64,000 bases of DNA from Actinomycetes bacterium (GTDB lineage Bacteria; Actinomycetota; Acidimicrobiia; Acidimicrobiales; Palsa-688): positions 101,715 through 165,714 of the forward strand of contig JAJZIY010000001.1 in the NCBI GenBank assembly GCA_021828475.1, written 5' to 3'. Both the position numbers and the translations under genes were made by a program. This document shows positions 1-7,301 of the stretch, piece after piece; the first letter of the stretch is position 1; the number at the start of each line of letters is the position of its first letter. The notes below the pieces were generated by a model. It searched no databases. It was not told the DNA's origin and saw only the letters and a program-made list of their open reading frames with translations.

Positions 1-129
1 GGCGATGGTGCTCGGGCCCTCCCCGAGGATGGCGGCGACCATGTGCTTGGTCACAGCGTTCTTGGAGCCGCGGACCTGTACGTCGCCCACCAGGGGGCCG
101 TTGGGCTGTATGAACCATTCGTCTGACAC
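1..129 (-). CDS. murA: UDP-N-acetylglucosamine 1-carboxyvinyltransferase, N-terminus (partial)
   Basis: Only the first 43 codons are in the window; the gene runs off the left edge. The reverse strand from a GTG at 129 reads VSDEWFIQPNGPLVGDVQV then RGSKNAVTKHMVAAIL. This matches the MurA start, in which a glycine-rich strand is followed by the (S/A)KNA motif whose Lys and Asn contact the UDP-GlcNAc/PEP site. MurA is cytoplasmic and makes the first committed step of peptidoglycan synthesis. The ribosome-binding site is weak. The gene diverges from the DinB-family gene; the 189 bp between them must hold both promoters. The family call is firm because the KNA context is distinctive, but the fragment is short. 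Confidence 0.85.
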   Translation of the reverse strand, partial: MSDEWFIQPNGPLVGDVQVRGSKNAVTKHMVAAILGEGPSTIA

Positions 130-318
130 AGGTCGATCTTCGCAGATGGTCACCGCGACGGCCGAGCCCTGCCGGTGGGGACGCTTCCCCATCGGCGAGC
201 GCTCCCGGCGGGGTGCGCCCGCCGGCACCGGCGCCTGGCTGGTCAACTGGAGCCGGGGACGGCTCGCCGCCGTCCGGGCCCTGGCGCCGCACGGCCAGGA
301 AGCTACAAGGAGGCTCTG

Positions 319-828
319 ATGAGGACCAGCGACATCCTGCGGGACGGCTTCGGGCGGGTCAAAGAAGCCGTCGCCGAGGTACTGGAGGGTGCCGAGGAGA
401 CGGACCTCTCCTTCCGGCCGGACAGTTCGGCCAATACGGTCGCGTGGCTCGTCTGGCACCTGTCCCGGGTGCAGGACGACCATGTGGCCGAAGTCGCCGG
501 GACGGAGCAGATCTGGGTCACGGGTGGGTGGAGGGAGCGCTTCGACCTGCCCCTGCCGGCAGGGGACACGGGCTACGGTCACAGCTCCGAGCATGTGGCG
601 CGGGTCGTGGCCCGTGCCGGGGATCTGGCGGCCTACCACGCAGCCGTTGCCACCAGGACGGACGAGTACCTCCAAGGTGTGGCCGACGAGGACTTGGACC
701 GCGTCGTCGACCGGCGCTGGGAACCGCCTGTGACCCTCGGCGTGAGGCTCGTGAGCGTGCTGGCCGACGACCTGCAACATGCGGGCCAGGCGGCCTACGT
801 GATGGGCCTGGCACGGCGGCGCCGCTGA
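319..828 (+). CDS. DinB/DUF664-family protein, possible mycothiol-dependent transferase
   Basis: 169 residues. The ATG at 319 is chosen because AAGGAGG lies at 307-313; the frame stays open upstream to 175 but that part has no sign of coding. The protein looks like the four-helix DinB/DUF664 fold, with His residues spaced as in metal-binding members (WHLSRVQDDH near residue 55 and DDLQHAGQAAYV near 155). In Actinobacteria many such proteins use mycothiol or another thiol cofactor (maleylpyruvate isomerase-like or S-transferase). The mycothiol ligase gene mshC lies 1.4 kb downstream, which fits but does not prove such a role. The substrate is unknown. Confidence 0.75.
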   Translation: MRTSDILRDGFGRVKEAVAEVLEGAEETDLSFRPDSSANTVAWLVWHLSRVQDDHVAEVAGTEQIWVTGGWRERFDLPLPAGDTGYGHSSEHVARVVARAGDLAAYHAAVATRTDEYLQGVADEDLDRVVDRRWEPPVTLGVRLVSVLADDLQHAGQAAYVMGLARRRR

Positions 829-1136
829 GGGTTATCTGATGCGCAGATACCGGATGTGCGTCATAACTATCACGGTGATGCGGACAGGGACGGTACGTTT
901 GAGAAGTCCCAACGGCTCCCCCTGCCGGAAGGACACAGCTCGGGGTAGGTACCCCCCTTCCCGCCCCTGGAGCGTGACATGGAAGGACCGGCGTCCCCCC
1001 GCCGGTCCTTCTGTTGCGGGATGGTCCCGACTTGCCCTGTAGCGTTCTCCCGCCTGTACGGCGCCTGCGCGCTCAGGAGGCCGGGCGCTCAGGAGGCCGG
1101 GCGCTCAGGAGGCCGGGCGCTCAGGAGGCCGGGCGC
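829..1136. other. Non-coding stretch with a hairpin and a tandem repeat
   Basis: About 300 bp between the DinB-family gene and the 3' end of the facing thioredoxin-like gene. It contains a strong terminator-like hairpin (982-1011) and most of a five-copy 16-bp tandem repeat (1069-1148). I found no convincing reading frame and no tRNA. Confidence 0.6.
982..1011. terminator. GC-rich hairpin terminator
   Basis: A perfect 11-bp stem (GAAGGACCGGC / GCCGGTCCTTC) with an 8-nt C-rich loop. It lies about 150 bp downstream of the DinB-family gene and faces the convergent thioredoxin-like gene, so it could end transcripts from either side. There is no clear U-tract, as is common in high-GC actinobacteria. 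Confidence 0.6.
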
Positions 1137-1148
1137 TCAGGCGGCCGG
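1069..1148. repeat. Five tandem copies of a 16-bp unit
   Basis: The unit GCGCTCAGGAGGCCGG is repeated head to tail: four identical copies, then a fifth with one change (A to C). The array ends over the last codons and TGA stop (1137-1139) of the minus-strand thioredoxin-like gene. Because 16 is not a multiple of three, each copy shifts frame, so copy-number change would move the array relative to the gene without altering the protein. Perfect identity suggests recent expansion by slippage. Confidence 0.95.
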
Positions 1149-1523
1149 GAGCCACTTGCGCAACAGTGGCGCCAGCTCGCCGGGGTTGTCGAGCGTGGCC
1201 AGGCCGAGCACCTCTCCAGGTTGCTCCCAGGCGTTGGCTGAGCCCGGGCGCGCCGTGGCGAGGGCGAAGGTACCCGCCCGGGTGACGCCATAGGCGAACC
1301 AGGTGTCTGAGGACATGTGGAGCGTGGCCCCCGATGGGAGGAGCTTCTCGGCAAGCAGCCTGTCCTCCAATGCGGGGCTCGGCGTCACGACCACGAGAGC
1401 CAGGCTGTGCTCGCGCTGGGGCGGCTCGACCGCCAGCGCTTCCCAGAAGGGCCGGCACACCGAGCAGCCCGTGGTGAGGAAGGCCAGTAGTGCCGGAGCT
1501 GTGGCTGTGCCTGGTACGGTCAC
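1137..1523 (-). CDS. Thioredoxin-fold protein with CSVC motif
   Basis: About 128 residues from a GTG at 1523. The segment LLAFLTTGCSVCRPFWEAL near the N-terminus has the strand-CxxC-helix pattern of a thioredoxin or TlpA-like redox site. Near residues 80-90, YGVTRAGTFAL resembles the strand that usually carries the cis-proline, but the proline is not where expected. No signal peptide is visible from this start. Upstream codons in frame overlap the divergent npdG gene and lack a good start, so the true N-terminus is uncertain. The start lies inside a long inverted repeat (1514-1538). The stop falls within the tandem repeat. Function: a thiol-disulfide or peroxide-type role is inferred from fold only. 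Confidence 0.6.
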   Translation of the reverse strand: MTVPGTATAPALLAFLTTGCSVCRPFWEALAVEPPQREHSLALVVVTPSPALEDRLLAEKLLPSGATLHMSSDTWFAYGVTRAGTFALATARPGSANAWEQPGEVLGLATLDNPGELAPLLRKWLPAA

Positions 1524-1538
1524 TGCCAGTGACCGTAC
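1514..1538. promoter_or_regulatory. Perfect 11-bp inverted repeat between divergent genes
   Basis: GTACGGTCACT, 3-nt spacer, then AGTGACCGTAC. It sits in the short divergent region between the thioredoxin-like gene (start codon inside the repeat) and npdG (start 1576). The size and symmetry fit a dimeric repressor operator, for example of the TetR type; it could also form an RNA hairpin over the minus-strand start. Confidence 0.55.
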
Positions 1539-1575
1539 TTCGCAGCAGCGCCGTCGCGCGTGAAAGGGTCTTGCC

Positions 1576-2229
1576 GTGAGAGTTGGAGTTCTGGGTGGCA
1601 CCGGCCCGGCCGGTTCGGCTGTGGCCGTGAGGCTGGCATCGGCGGGGGTGGAGGCCGTCATCGGGTCCCGGTCGGCGGACAAGGCGCGCGACGTGGTGGA
1701 GGAGTTGCGCCACCGCTGGGGGGGCCGCTCGCTTCCCCTGGTGGCGGGAGACAACAGCTCGGCCGCTGAGGCCGACCTGGTGGTGCTGGCCACTCCTTGG
1801 GAGGGGGCGGTCACGACCGCCAGAGACCTTGCCGCCGAGCTGTCGGGCAAGGTGCTCGTGAGCATGGTCAACGCCATGGCCCGCTGGGGTGACCGTTTCG
1901 TGCCATTGCTGCCTCCCACGGGCTCGGTGGCGGTGGCGGTGGCCCGGGCGGTACCGGGAAGCCGTGTCGTCGGGGCGTTCCACCACCTCCCGGCCGGGCC
2001 GCTCGGCGACCTCGACCACGAGCTGCGCGCCGACGTGATGGTCTTCTCCGACGACCGGGCGGCCGGGGACGAGGTGATCGCACTGATCGGCAAGGTGCCC
2101 GGCCTGCGGGGAATCTCGGTCGGCGGCCTCGGGTCGGGTTTGGCGGTCGAGGCGCTCACGGCCGCCCTCGTCGAGGTGAACCGCCGTTACAAGACCCACG
2201 CCTCTCTCCTGGTGACCGGGATCGAGTAG
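1576..2229 (+). CDS. npdG: NADPH-dependent F420 reductase-like protein
   Basis: 217 residues from a GTG. The N-terminus VGVLGGTGPAGSAVAVRLA is a Rossmann nucleotide-binding loop, followed by IGSRSADKA, in which Ser-Arg after the second strand is typical of NADP(H) binding in the F420:NADP oxidoreductase family. The VVLATPWEGA segment and the His-containing AFHHLPAG match the conserved core of that family. These enzymes move hydride between NADPH and coenzyme F420 in the cytoplasm. A Ddn-like F420 protein lies 1.2 kb downstream. The mshC gene follows after 8 bp, so the two are probably co-transcribed. The specific electron acceptor is inferred from family only. Confidence 0.85.
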   Translation: MRVGVLGGTGPAGSAVAVRLASAGVEAVIGSRSADKARDVVEELRHRWGGRSLPLVAGDNSSAAEADLVVLATPWEGAVTTARDLAAELSGKVLVSMVNAMARWGDRFVPLLPPTGSVAVAVARAVPGSRVVGAFHHLPAGPLGDLDHELRADVMVFSDDRAAGDEVIALIGKVPGLRGISVGGLGSGLAVEALTAALVEVNRRYKTHASLLVTGIE

Positions 2230-2237
2230 GGCGTTCC

Positions 2238-3380
2238 TTGCAGCTGTACGACACGGCACGCCGGGCGGTGGTGCCTTTCGAGCCGGCAGCCGGCCCCGGG
2301 GGCACGGTGACGATATACACCTGCGGCATAACCCCCTACGACGCCGCCCACCTCGGCCACGCCGCCACGTACCTCGCCTACGACGTCCTGCAGCGTCGCC
2401 TGCGTGACCTCGGGTACAAGACCATGCTCGTGCGCAACGTCACCGACGTGGACGACGACATACTCCGCAAGGCTCGCGAGCTCGGTGTCCACTACCTGGA
2501 CCTGGCGGCGGAGGAGGTGGCCCGCTTCTCGGCCGACATGGGCGCACTTGGCCTGCTGCCTGCGGCCAGCGAGCCGCGGGCGACCTCGGCCATCCCGGAC
2601 ATCCTCGGCTTCATAGGGATGGTCCTGGCCAATGGTCACGCCTACCAGGCCTCCGGCGCCGTGTACTTCGACGTCTCGTCCTGGCCGTCTTTCGGGAGCG
2701 TGAGCCACTACGACCGTGCGCGCATGTTGGAACTGGCCCGCGAGCGTGGTGGCAACCCGGACGACCCCAACAAGGACGACCCTCTCGACTTCGTGTTGTG
2801 GCAGCCGTCGGCTCCGGACGAGCCGGCGTGGGACTCCCTGTGGGGACGGGGGCGCCCTGGCTGGCACATCGAGTGCTCGGCGCTGGTGGTGCGCGAGCTG
2901 GGCGTCACCATCGACCTGCACGGTGGCGGCTCCGACCTCATCTTCCCGCACCACGAGTGCGAGTCGGCCCAGTCGCAGGCCGCTACGGGGCAGCCCTTCG
3001 TCCGGCACTGGGCGCACACCGGGATGGTCTGCTACGAGGGCACCAAGATGTCCAAGTCGCTCGGCAACCTGGTGTTCGTCAGGGACCTGCTCGAGCAGTG
3101 GGAGCCTGCTGCCCTGCGCCTGGCCGTCCTGGGCAACCACTACCGATCGGACTGGTCCTGGGAGCCGTCCCTGCTGGACGAGGCGGCTGACCGCCTCGTG
3201 CGCTGGCGGCGCGCACCTGACAGGGGCGGGCCGGCGTTTGCGGTGGCAGCGGTGCGCGAGGCGCTCGACGACGACCTCGCCACGCCCGGCGCCATAGGGG
3301 CCATCGATGCGGCCGCCGCCAAGGGTGCCGGACTCGAGGATCTGGGCCGGGCTGCAGCGCTGCTCGGCGTCGTGCTCTGA
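2238..3380 (+). CDS. mshC: Cysteine--GlcN-inositol ligase (mycothiol synthesis)
   Basis: 380 residues, TTG start 8 bp after npdG. It is a class I cysteinyl-tRNA-synthetase relative: HLGH at residues 38-41, Zn ligands at C29, C213 and the FPHHE site near 238, and KMSKS near 270. MshC rather than CysRS is favoured because TCGITPYDAAHLGHAATYL and GGSDLIFPHHE match MshC, and because the protein ends shortly after the KMSKS region without the long tRNA-binding C-terminal domain. MshC joins cysteine to glucosaminyl-inositol using ATP in the mycothiol pathway. At 380 residues it is somewhat shorter than the usual ~410, mainly at the N-terminus. A truncated CysRS paralogue is the main alternative. 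Confidence 0.82.
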   Translation: MQLYDTARRAVVPFEPAAGPGGTVTIYTCGITPYDAAHLGHAATYLAYDVLQRRLRDLGYKTMLVRNVTDVDDDILRKARELGVHYLDLAAEEVARFSADMGALGLLPAASEPRATSAIPDILGFIGMVLANGHAYQASGAVYFDVSSWPSFGSVSHYDRARMLELARERGGNPDDPNKDDPLDFVLWQPSAPDEPAWDSLWGRGRPGWHIECSALVVRELGVTIDLHGGGSDLIFPHHECESAQSQAATGQPFVRHWAHTGMVCYEGTKMSKSLGNLVFVRDLLEQWEPAALRLAVLGNHYRSDWSWEPSLLDEAADRLVRWRRAPDRGGPAFAVAAVREALDDDLATPGAIGAIDAAAAKGAGLEDLGRAAALLGVVL

Positions 3381-3446
3381 CGCCGGGCACGGCCGAGGCT
3401 CCGCCGGGGCCACCGGGGGGCCGCCTCGGGGGCTGCGGCGGTTAGC

Positions 3447-3899
3447 ATGCCGCCCATGCCGCTCCAGGGAGAGTACGAGCCGAGCCCGGCCCAGTGGGTG
3501 CGTGACCAGGTGGAGGAGTACGAGAGGTCGGCGGGTACGAGGGCCAACACGCTGCAGGGGACAGCGTGGCCCGTCGTCGTCGTCACCACCCGAGGGCACC
3601 GCACAGGCAAGATCCGTAAGTTCGCTCTCATGCGGGTCGAGCACGCAGGGGAGTACGCGCTCGTGGCCTCCAAGGGCGGGGCACCCGAGCACCCCCTCTG
3701 GTACCACAACCTCGAGGCCGATCCCACTGCCGTCACGATCCAGGACGGGCCCGAGGCCCTCGAGTTCGAGGTGAGAGAGGTCACGGGAGACGAGCGGGTC
3801 ATTTGGTGGGAACGTGCGGTCGCCGCCTACCCGCCCTACGCCGACTACCAGGCCAGGACAGCCCGGGAGATCCCGGTCCTCGTGGCGAGGCGCCGCTGA
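3447..3899 (+). CDS. Deazaflavin (F420)-dependent nitroreductase/quinone reductase family protein
   Basis: About 150 residues; either ATG (3447 or 3456) could start it. It has the small split beta-barrel of the Ddn/DUF385 family: VVVVTTRGHRTGKIRKFAL is the characteristic strand-loop-strand segment, followed by YALVASKGGAPEHPLWYHNL and the conserved PLWYHNL-ADP motif. Family members reduce quinones or nitro compounds using F420H2. Its placement downstream of npdG suggests a local F420 redox group. The substrate cannot be told from the sequence. Confidence 0.85.
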   Translation: MPPMPLQGEYEPSPAQWVRDQVEEYERSAGTRANTLQGTAWPVVVVTTRGHRTGKIRKFALMRVEHAGEYALVASKGGAPEHPLWYHNLEADPTAVTIQDGPEALEFEVREVTGDERVIWWERAVAAYPPYADYQARTAREIPVLVARRR

Positions 3900-3983
3900 G
3901 CGAGCCGCCTCGACGCAGGCCCGGCACCGCCCCTCGGAGCAAAGACCTGCGTCCCAGGGGCAGGGGCCCATATCATTACCGGG

Positions 3984-6110
3984 ATGCCCGACCACGACAC
4001 TGCCGACCAGGCCAGGACGATAACGGTAACGCTCCCTGACGGTTCGAGCCGCCAGTTGGGGGCGGGTGCGACCGGTACGGACCTTGCCGCCGAGATCGGC
4101 CCAGGGCTGGCCAGGGCGGCTGTTGCGGTGGTGGTGGACGGAGCGGAGCGAGACCTGTCCTCGTCCTTACCAGACGGCGCCACGGTGAGCGTGCTCACGG
4201 TCGCCTCGCCCGAGGGGCGCGCAGTGCTGCGCCACTCGACGGCGCATGTCATGGCGCAAGCCGTCACCCGGCTCTGGCCGGGCGCTCGGTACGCCATCGG
4301 GCCGGCCATCGAGGACGGCTTCTACTACGACTTCGAGCTGCCTGGCGGCGCCCACTTCTCGGACGAGGACATCGAGCGCATCGAGGCGGTCATGCGCGAG
4401 ATCGTCGCCGAGGACCAGCCCTTCGTGCGCGAGGAGCACTCGCTGAGCGAGGGCCTGCAGCTCTTCTCTGAGCAGCCGTACAAGCGGGAGATCATCGAGG
4501 GTGTCGCAGCCGTCGGGCACGAAGCCTCTGCAGAGGGGGCGGCGTCCGGCGGCGTCAGCACCTACCGCAACCCGGCCAGGGCCGCCGGCGCGCAGCTGCC
4601 GGCTTCGCCCGTGCAGGCAGGGACCGGCACCGGGGCCCTCCCCGGATCCCCGTTGAGCCCGGCGAGTACCGCCCGCGATTTCGTCGACCTGTGCCGGGGC
4701 CCGCACGTGCCCTCGACCGGCCGCCTCGGTCATTTCAAGTTGACCAAGCTGGCTGCGGCCTACTGGCGGGGGGACGAGCACAGGCCTCAGCTGCAGCGGG
4801 TGTACGGCACGGCGTGGGAGTCGCGCGCAGCGCTGGAGGAGCACCTGGCAAGGGTGGCCGAGGCCGAACGGCGCGACCATCGCAGGTTGGGGGCGGAGCT
4901 GGACCTGTTCCATTTCCCACCCGAGATCGGAGGCGGGCTCGTCGTGTTCCACCCCAAGGGCGGCCTGGTGCGCCGGCTCATGGAGGACTACGCCAGGAGC
5001 GAGCACGAGCGCGCCGGTTACGAGTTCGTCTACACGCCCCACATCACCAAGTCGACGCTGTTCGAGACCTCGGGGCACCTGGGCTGGTACGCGGACGGGA
5101 TGTACCCCCCCATGGAGATGGAAGGCGCCTCGTACTACCCAAAGCCGATGAACTGTCCGATGCACATCCTGATCTACACGAGCCGGCAACGCTCCTACCG
5201 CGAGCTCCCGCTCCGGTTGTTCGAGTTCGGCACCGTCTACCGCTTCGAACGCTCAGGTGTGCTCAACGGGCTCTTGCGCGCGCGTGGGTTCACACAGGAC
5301 GACAGCCACATCTTCTGTGCCAGCGAGCAGCTCGAGGGTGAGCTCTCCAGCTTGCTCGCCTTCGTGCTCAAGCTGCTCCGCCGTTTCGGGCTCACGGAGT
5401 TCGAGGTGGAGCTGTCGACCCGGCCCGAAAAGTACATCGGCACACTGGAGGAGTGGGAGCGGGCGACGGAGGCATTGCGCGCCGCCATGGAGTCAGCGGG
5501 TGTCCCCTACAGCGTGTCGGAGGGTGGGGGCGCCTTCTACGCCCCGAAGATCGACGTGCACGTCCGCGACGCCATCGGCCGGCGCTGGCAGGTGTCCACG
5601 ATCCAGGTGGACCTGCAGATGCCCCAGCGCTTCGACATGGAGTACGTCGGGGCCGACAACGCCAGGCACCGGCCTTACATGGTGCACCGCGCCCTGTTCG
5701 GTTCGGTCGAGCGCTTCTTCGGGATCCTGGTGGAGCACTATGCCGGGGCCTTCCCCCTGTGGCTGGCGCCCGTCCAGGTCCAGGTGCTGCCCGTGCGGGA
5801 CGACCACGCCCAGTACGCCGCGTCGGTGGCGGACCGCCTGAGGGACGCAGGCTTCAGGGTCGCCGTGGTGCCGGCCGACGAGCCGCTCGGCGCCCGGGTC
5901 CGACGGGGCAAGCTCGAAAAAGTCCCCTATGTGCTGGTCGTCGGCGACGATGACGTTACCGCCGGCACGGTGGGCGTCAACAGCCGCGGTTCTGAGCGGC
6001 CCGAGCGTGGGGTGTCGTTGGCGGAGCTCGTGACCCGGCTCTCTGCCGAGGCGCAGCCCGAACACGACCAGGCCGGCCGATCAGGCCCGGCCTGTGCCGG
6101 GACGCCTTGA
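3984..6110 (+). CDS. thrS: Threonyl-tRNA synthetase with internal insertion
   Basis: 708 residues. Domains in order: TGS (about 13-75), the editing/second additional domain with HSTAHVMAQAV (84-94), class II catalytic core with motif MNCPMHIL near residue 390, and the anticodon-binding domain at the C-terminus after HRALFGSVERFFG. Between REIIEGV and DFVDLCRGPH (residues about 174-231) is a Gly/Ala/Ser/Pro-rich insertion where most bacterial enzymes have a short turn, adding about 40 residues. The downstream HIT-family gene begins at the thrS stop, the same gene order as in mycobacteria. The enzyme charges tRNA-Thr in the cytoplasm. Confidence 0.96.
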   Translation: MPDHDTADQARTITVTLPDGSSRQLGAGATGTDLAAEIGPGLARAAVAVVVDGAERDLSSSLPDGATVSVLTVASPEGRAVLRHSTAHVMAQAVTRLWPGARYAIGPAIEDGFYYDFELPGGAHFSDEDIERIEAVMREIVAEDQPFVREEHSLSEGLQLFSEQPYKREIIEGVAAVGHEASAEGAASGGVSTYRNPARAAGAQLPASPVQAGTGTGALPGSPLSPASTARDFVDLCRGPHVPSTGRLGHFKLTKLAAAYWRGDEHRPQLQRVYGTAWESRAALEEHLARVAEAERRDHRRLGAELDLFHFPPEIGGGLVVFHPKGGLVRRLMEDYARSEHERAGYEFVYTPHITKSTLFETSGHLGWYADGMYPPMEMEGASYYPKPMNCPMHILIYTSRQRSYRELPLRLFEFGTVYRFERSGVLNGLLRARGFTQDDSHIFCASEQLEGELSSLLAFVLKLLRRFGLTEFEVELSTRPEKYIGTLEEWERATEALRAAMESAGVPYSVSEGGGAFYAPKIDVHVRDAIGRRWQVSTIQVDLQMPQRFDMEYVGADNARHRPYMVHRALFGSVERFFGILVEHYAGAFPLWLAPVQVQVLPVRDDHAQYAASVADRLRDAGFRVAVVPADEPLGARVRRGKLEKVPYVLVVGDDDVTAGTVGVNSRGSERPERGVSLAELVTRLSAEAQPEHDQAGRSGPACAGTP

Positions 6111-6111
6111 G

Positions 6112-6636
6112 GTGGCGCACCTCGACCACTTGTGGGCTGGCTGGCGCTCCGCTTTCGTCTCGGGGGCCACGGAGGCGCCGCCCGAGCCCGGTGGCGGCGA
6201 GAGCTGCGTCTTCTGCCGCATACTCGCCAGCGGCCTGGCGGACACGGAGACCAACATCATCTGGCGCCACCCCGGTGGCCAGGTCGTGACACTGCTCAAC
6301 GCCTACCCATACACGAGCGGGCATCTGATGGCGATGCCGGTGCGTCACGTGGCCGAGCTGGAGGATCTCTCGGCCGATGAGGCGGCCCAGCTCTGGGAGG
6401 CTGTCACCAGGGCTGTCGCCGCCCTCAAGGCTGCTTACAGGCCGGGTGGGGTCAACCTGGGGGCCAACCTGGGCCGGGCCGCAGGTGCCGGTGTCCCGGG
6501 CCACTTCCACATGCACGTCCTGCCCCGCTGGGTGGGGGACACCAACTTCATGACGGCCGTTGCCGACGCCCGCGTGCTCCCGGAGCCCTTGTGCGAGAGC
6601 GCGGCCAAGCTCCGCACCGCTTGGCCGGCCGGTTGA
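6112..6636 (+). CDS. HIT-family hydrolase/phosphorylase (Ap4A phosphorylase-like)
   Basis: About 174 residues. The GTG at 6112 is one base after the thrS stop; another GTG at 6094 overlaps thrS and is also possible. The histidine triad HFHMHVLPRW lies near residue 135, and CVFCRIL near residue 30 carries the usual Cys pair for zinc. The N-terminal LWAGWR and the NLGANLGRAAGAG segment match the group that includes mycobacterial Rv2613c, an Ap4A phosphorylase, which also follows thrS. A role in dinucleoside polyphosphate breakdown is inferred from that relationship; the gene is almost certainly co-transcribed with thrS. Confidence 0.88.
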   Translation: MAHLDHLWAGWRSAFVSGATEAPPEPGGGESCVFCRILASGLADTETNIIWRHPGGQVVTLLNAYPYTSGHLMAMPVRHVAELEDLSADEAAQLWEAVTRAVAALKAAYRPGGVNLGANLGRAAGAGVPGHFHMHVLPRWVGDTNFMTAVADARVLPEPLCESAAKLRTAWPAG

Positions 6637-6975
6637 GCCGCCAGCCGGTCCGCGCCGGTTGAGCCACCGGACGGCCCTTCTCGGCCGGTCGTTCTTCCAC
6701 CTCTCATCGCCGGCCCGTTCGGGTCGGGCCTGCACGCCGCCTTCGATCTTGCCGCGGCCGGCTGTCTCGTAGCGGCCGTCGCCTCCCGGGCGCGGGGCAA
6801 GCGCTACGTCCATGAGGCGGACGAGCAGGGCCGGGGGCCCGGCGAGCCCGGGGGACGCCGGGTGCAGGTAGGGGCGGGGCCATGCTCCTCCGGGCCCTGC
6901 CGACGAGGTACAGTCCCCCACAGCCTTCCGGCCAAGGCGAGCCGGTCGAACTGCAAACTCAGGAGGTAGGCGCTA
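6637..6975. other. Non-coding region upstream of the WXG100 gene
   Basis: About 340 bp with no convincing reading frame. It has a short direct repeat (CGCCGGTTGAGCC-like copies near 6628 and 6654) and several GC-rich inverted segments. TACAGT at 6909-6914 resembles a -10 element but has no good -35 partner. The WXG100 ribosome-binding site AGGAGG is at 6961-6966. A promoter for the WXG100 gene should lie here. Confidence 0.4.
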
Positions 6976-7257
6976 GTGGGACGTGTCCTCGGTAGTGACG
7001 AAGCAGTGAACCTGATCTCGCAAATGCAGGGCATCCTCAACGGGAGCCTGGAGAGCACCATCCGCAACCTGGACACTCTGGGCAACAACCTTTCGGACCC
7101 CAACGTGTGGGACGGCAACCTGGCCGGCCAGTTCCGGGACCAGGTCTGGCCGCAGTGCCGGACGTCGTTCCAGACGACGTTGCGCCAATTGCAGGACTTG
7201 CACAACTCCCTTTCGAGGATCCAGTCCCAGATACTCGCCGCCGGCGGCAACGGCTGA
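6976..7257 (+). CDS. WXG100 (ESAT-6-like) small secreted protein
   Basis: 93 residues, GTG start 9 bases after AGGAGG. The size, the all-helical pattern and the central WDG at residues 45-47 (NVWDGNLAGQF) fit the WXG100 helix-turn-helix hairpin. No YxxxD/E tail signal is visible at the C-terminus, unlike mycobacterial EccC substrates. Proteins of this type are exported by type VII secretion systems, often as dimers. The facing gene, only 44 bp away, encodes an EssC-type secretion ATPase fused to a kinase, so this is its most likely substrate or partner. No second WXG100 gene is present nearby, so a homodimer is plausible. Confidence 0.88.
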   Translation: MGRVLGSDEAVNLISQMQGILNGSLESTIRNLDTLGNNLSDPNVWDGNLAGQFRDQVWPQCRTSFQTTLRQLQDLHNSLSRIQSQILAAGGNG

Positions 7258-7301
7258 GCAGGCAGCCCGACAACGGCGGAGCTGAGGGGGGCGGTGCCTG
7301 G

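Noticed and set aside
829..1068. Possible tRNA or small RNA in the gap
   Set aside because: No cloverleaf or conserved TψC/anticodon pattern was found by eye; only the terminator-like hairpin is clear.
1069..1148. Could the 16-bp array be a CRISPR?
   Set aside because: Copies are directly adjacent with no spacers, and no cas genes are present.
2238..3380. Annotation as cysteinyl-tRNA synthetase (cysS)
   Set aside because: The catalytic core fits both, but the missing C-terminal tRNA-binding domain and the MshC-like sequence around HLGH and FPHHE favour the mycothiol ligase.
2187..3995. 602-codon open frame opposite mshC and the Ddn-like gene
   Set aside because: Same reason: antisense to recognised genes, with a His/Arg-rich shadow composition and no motif.
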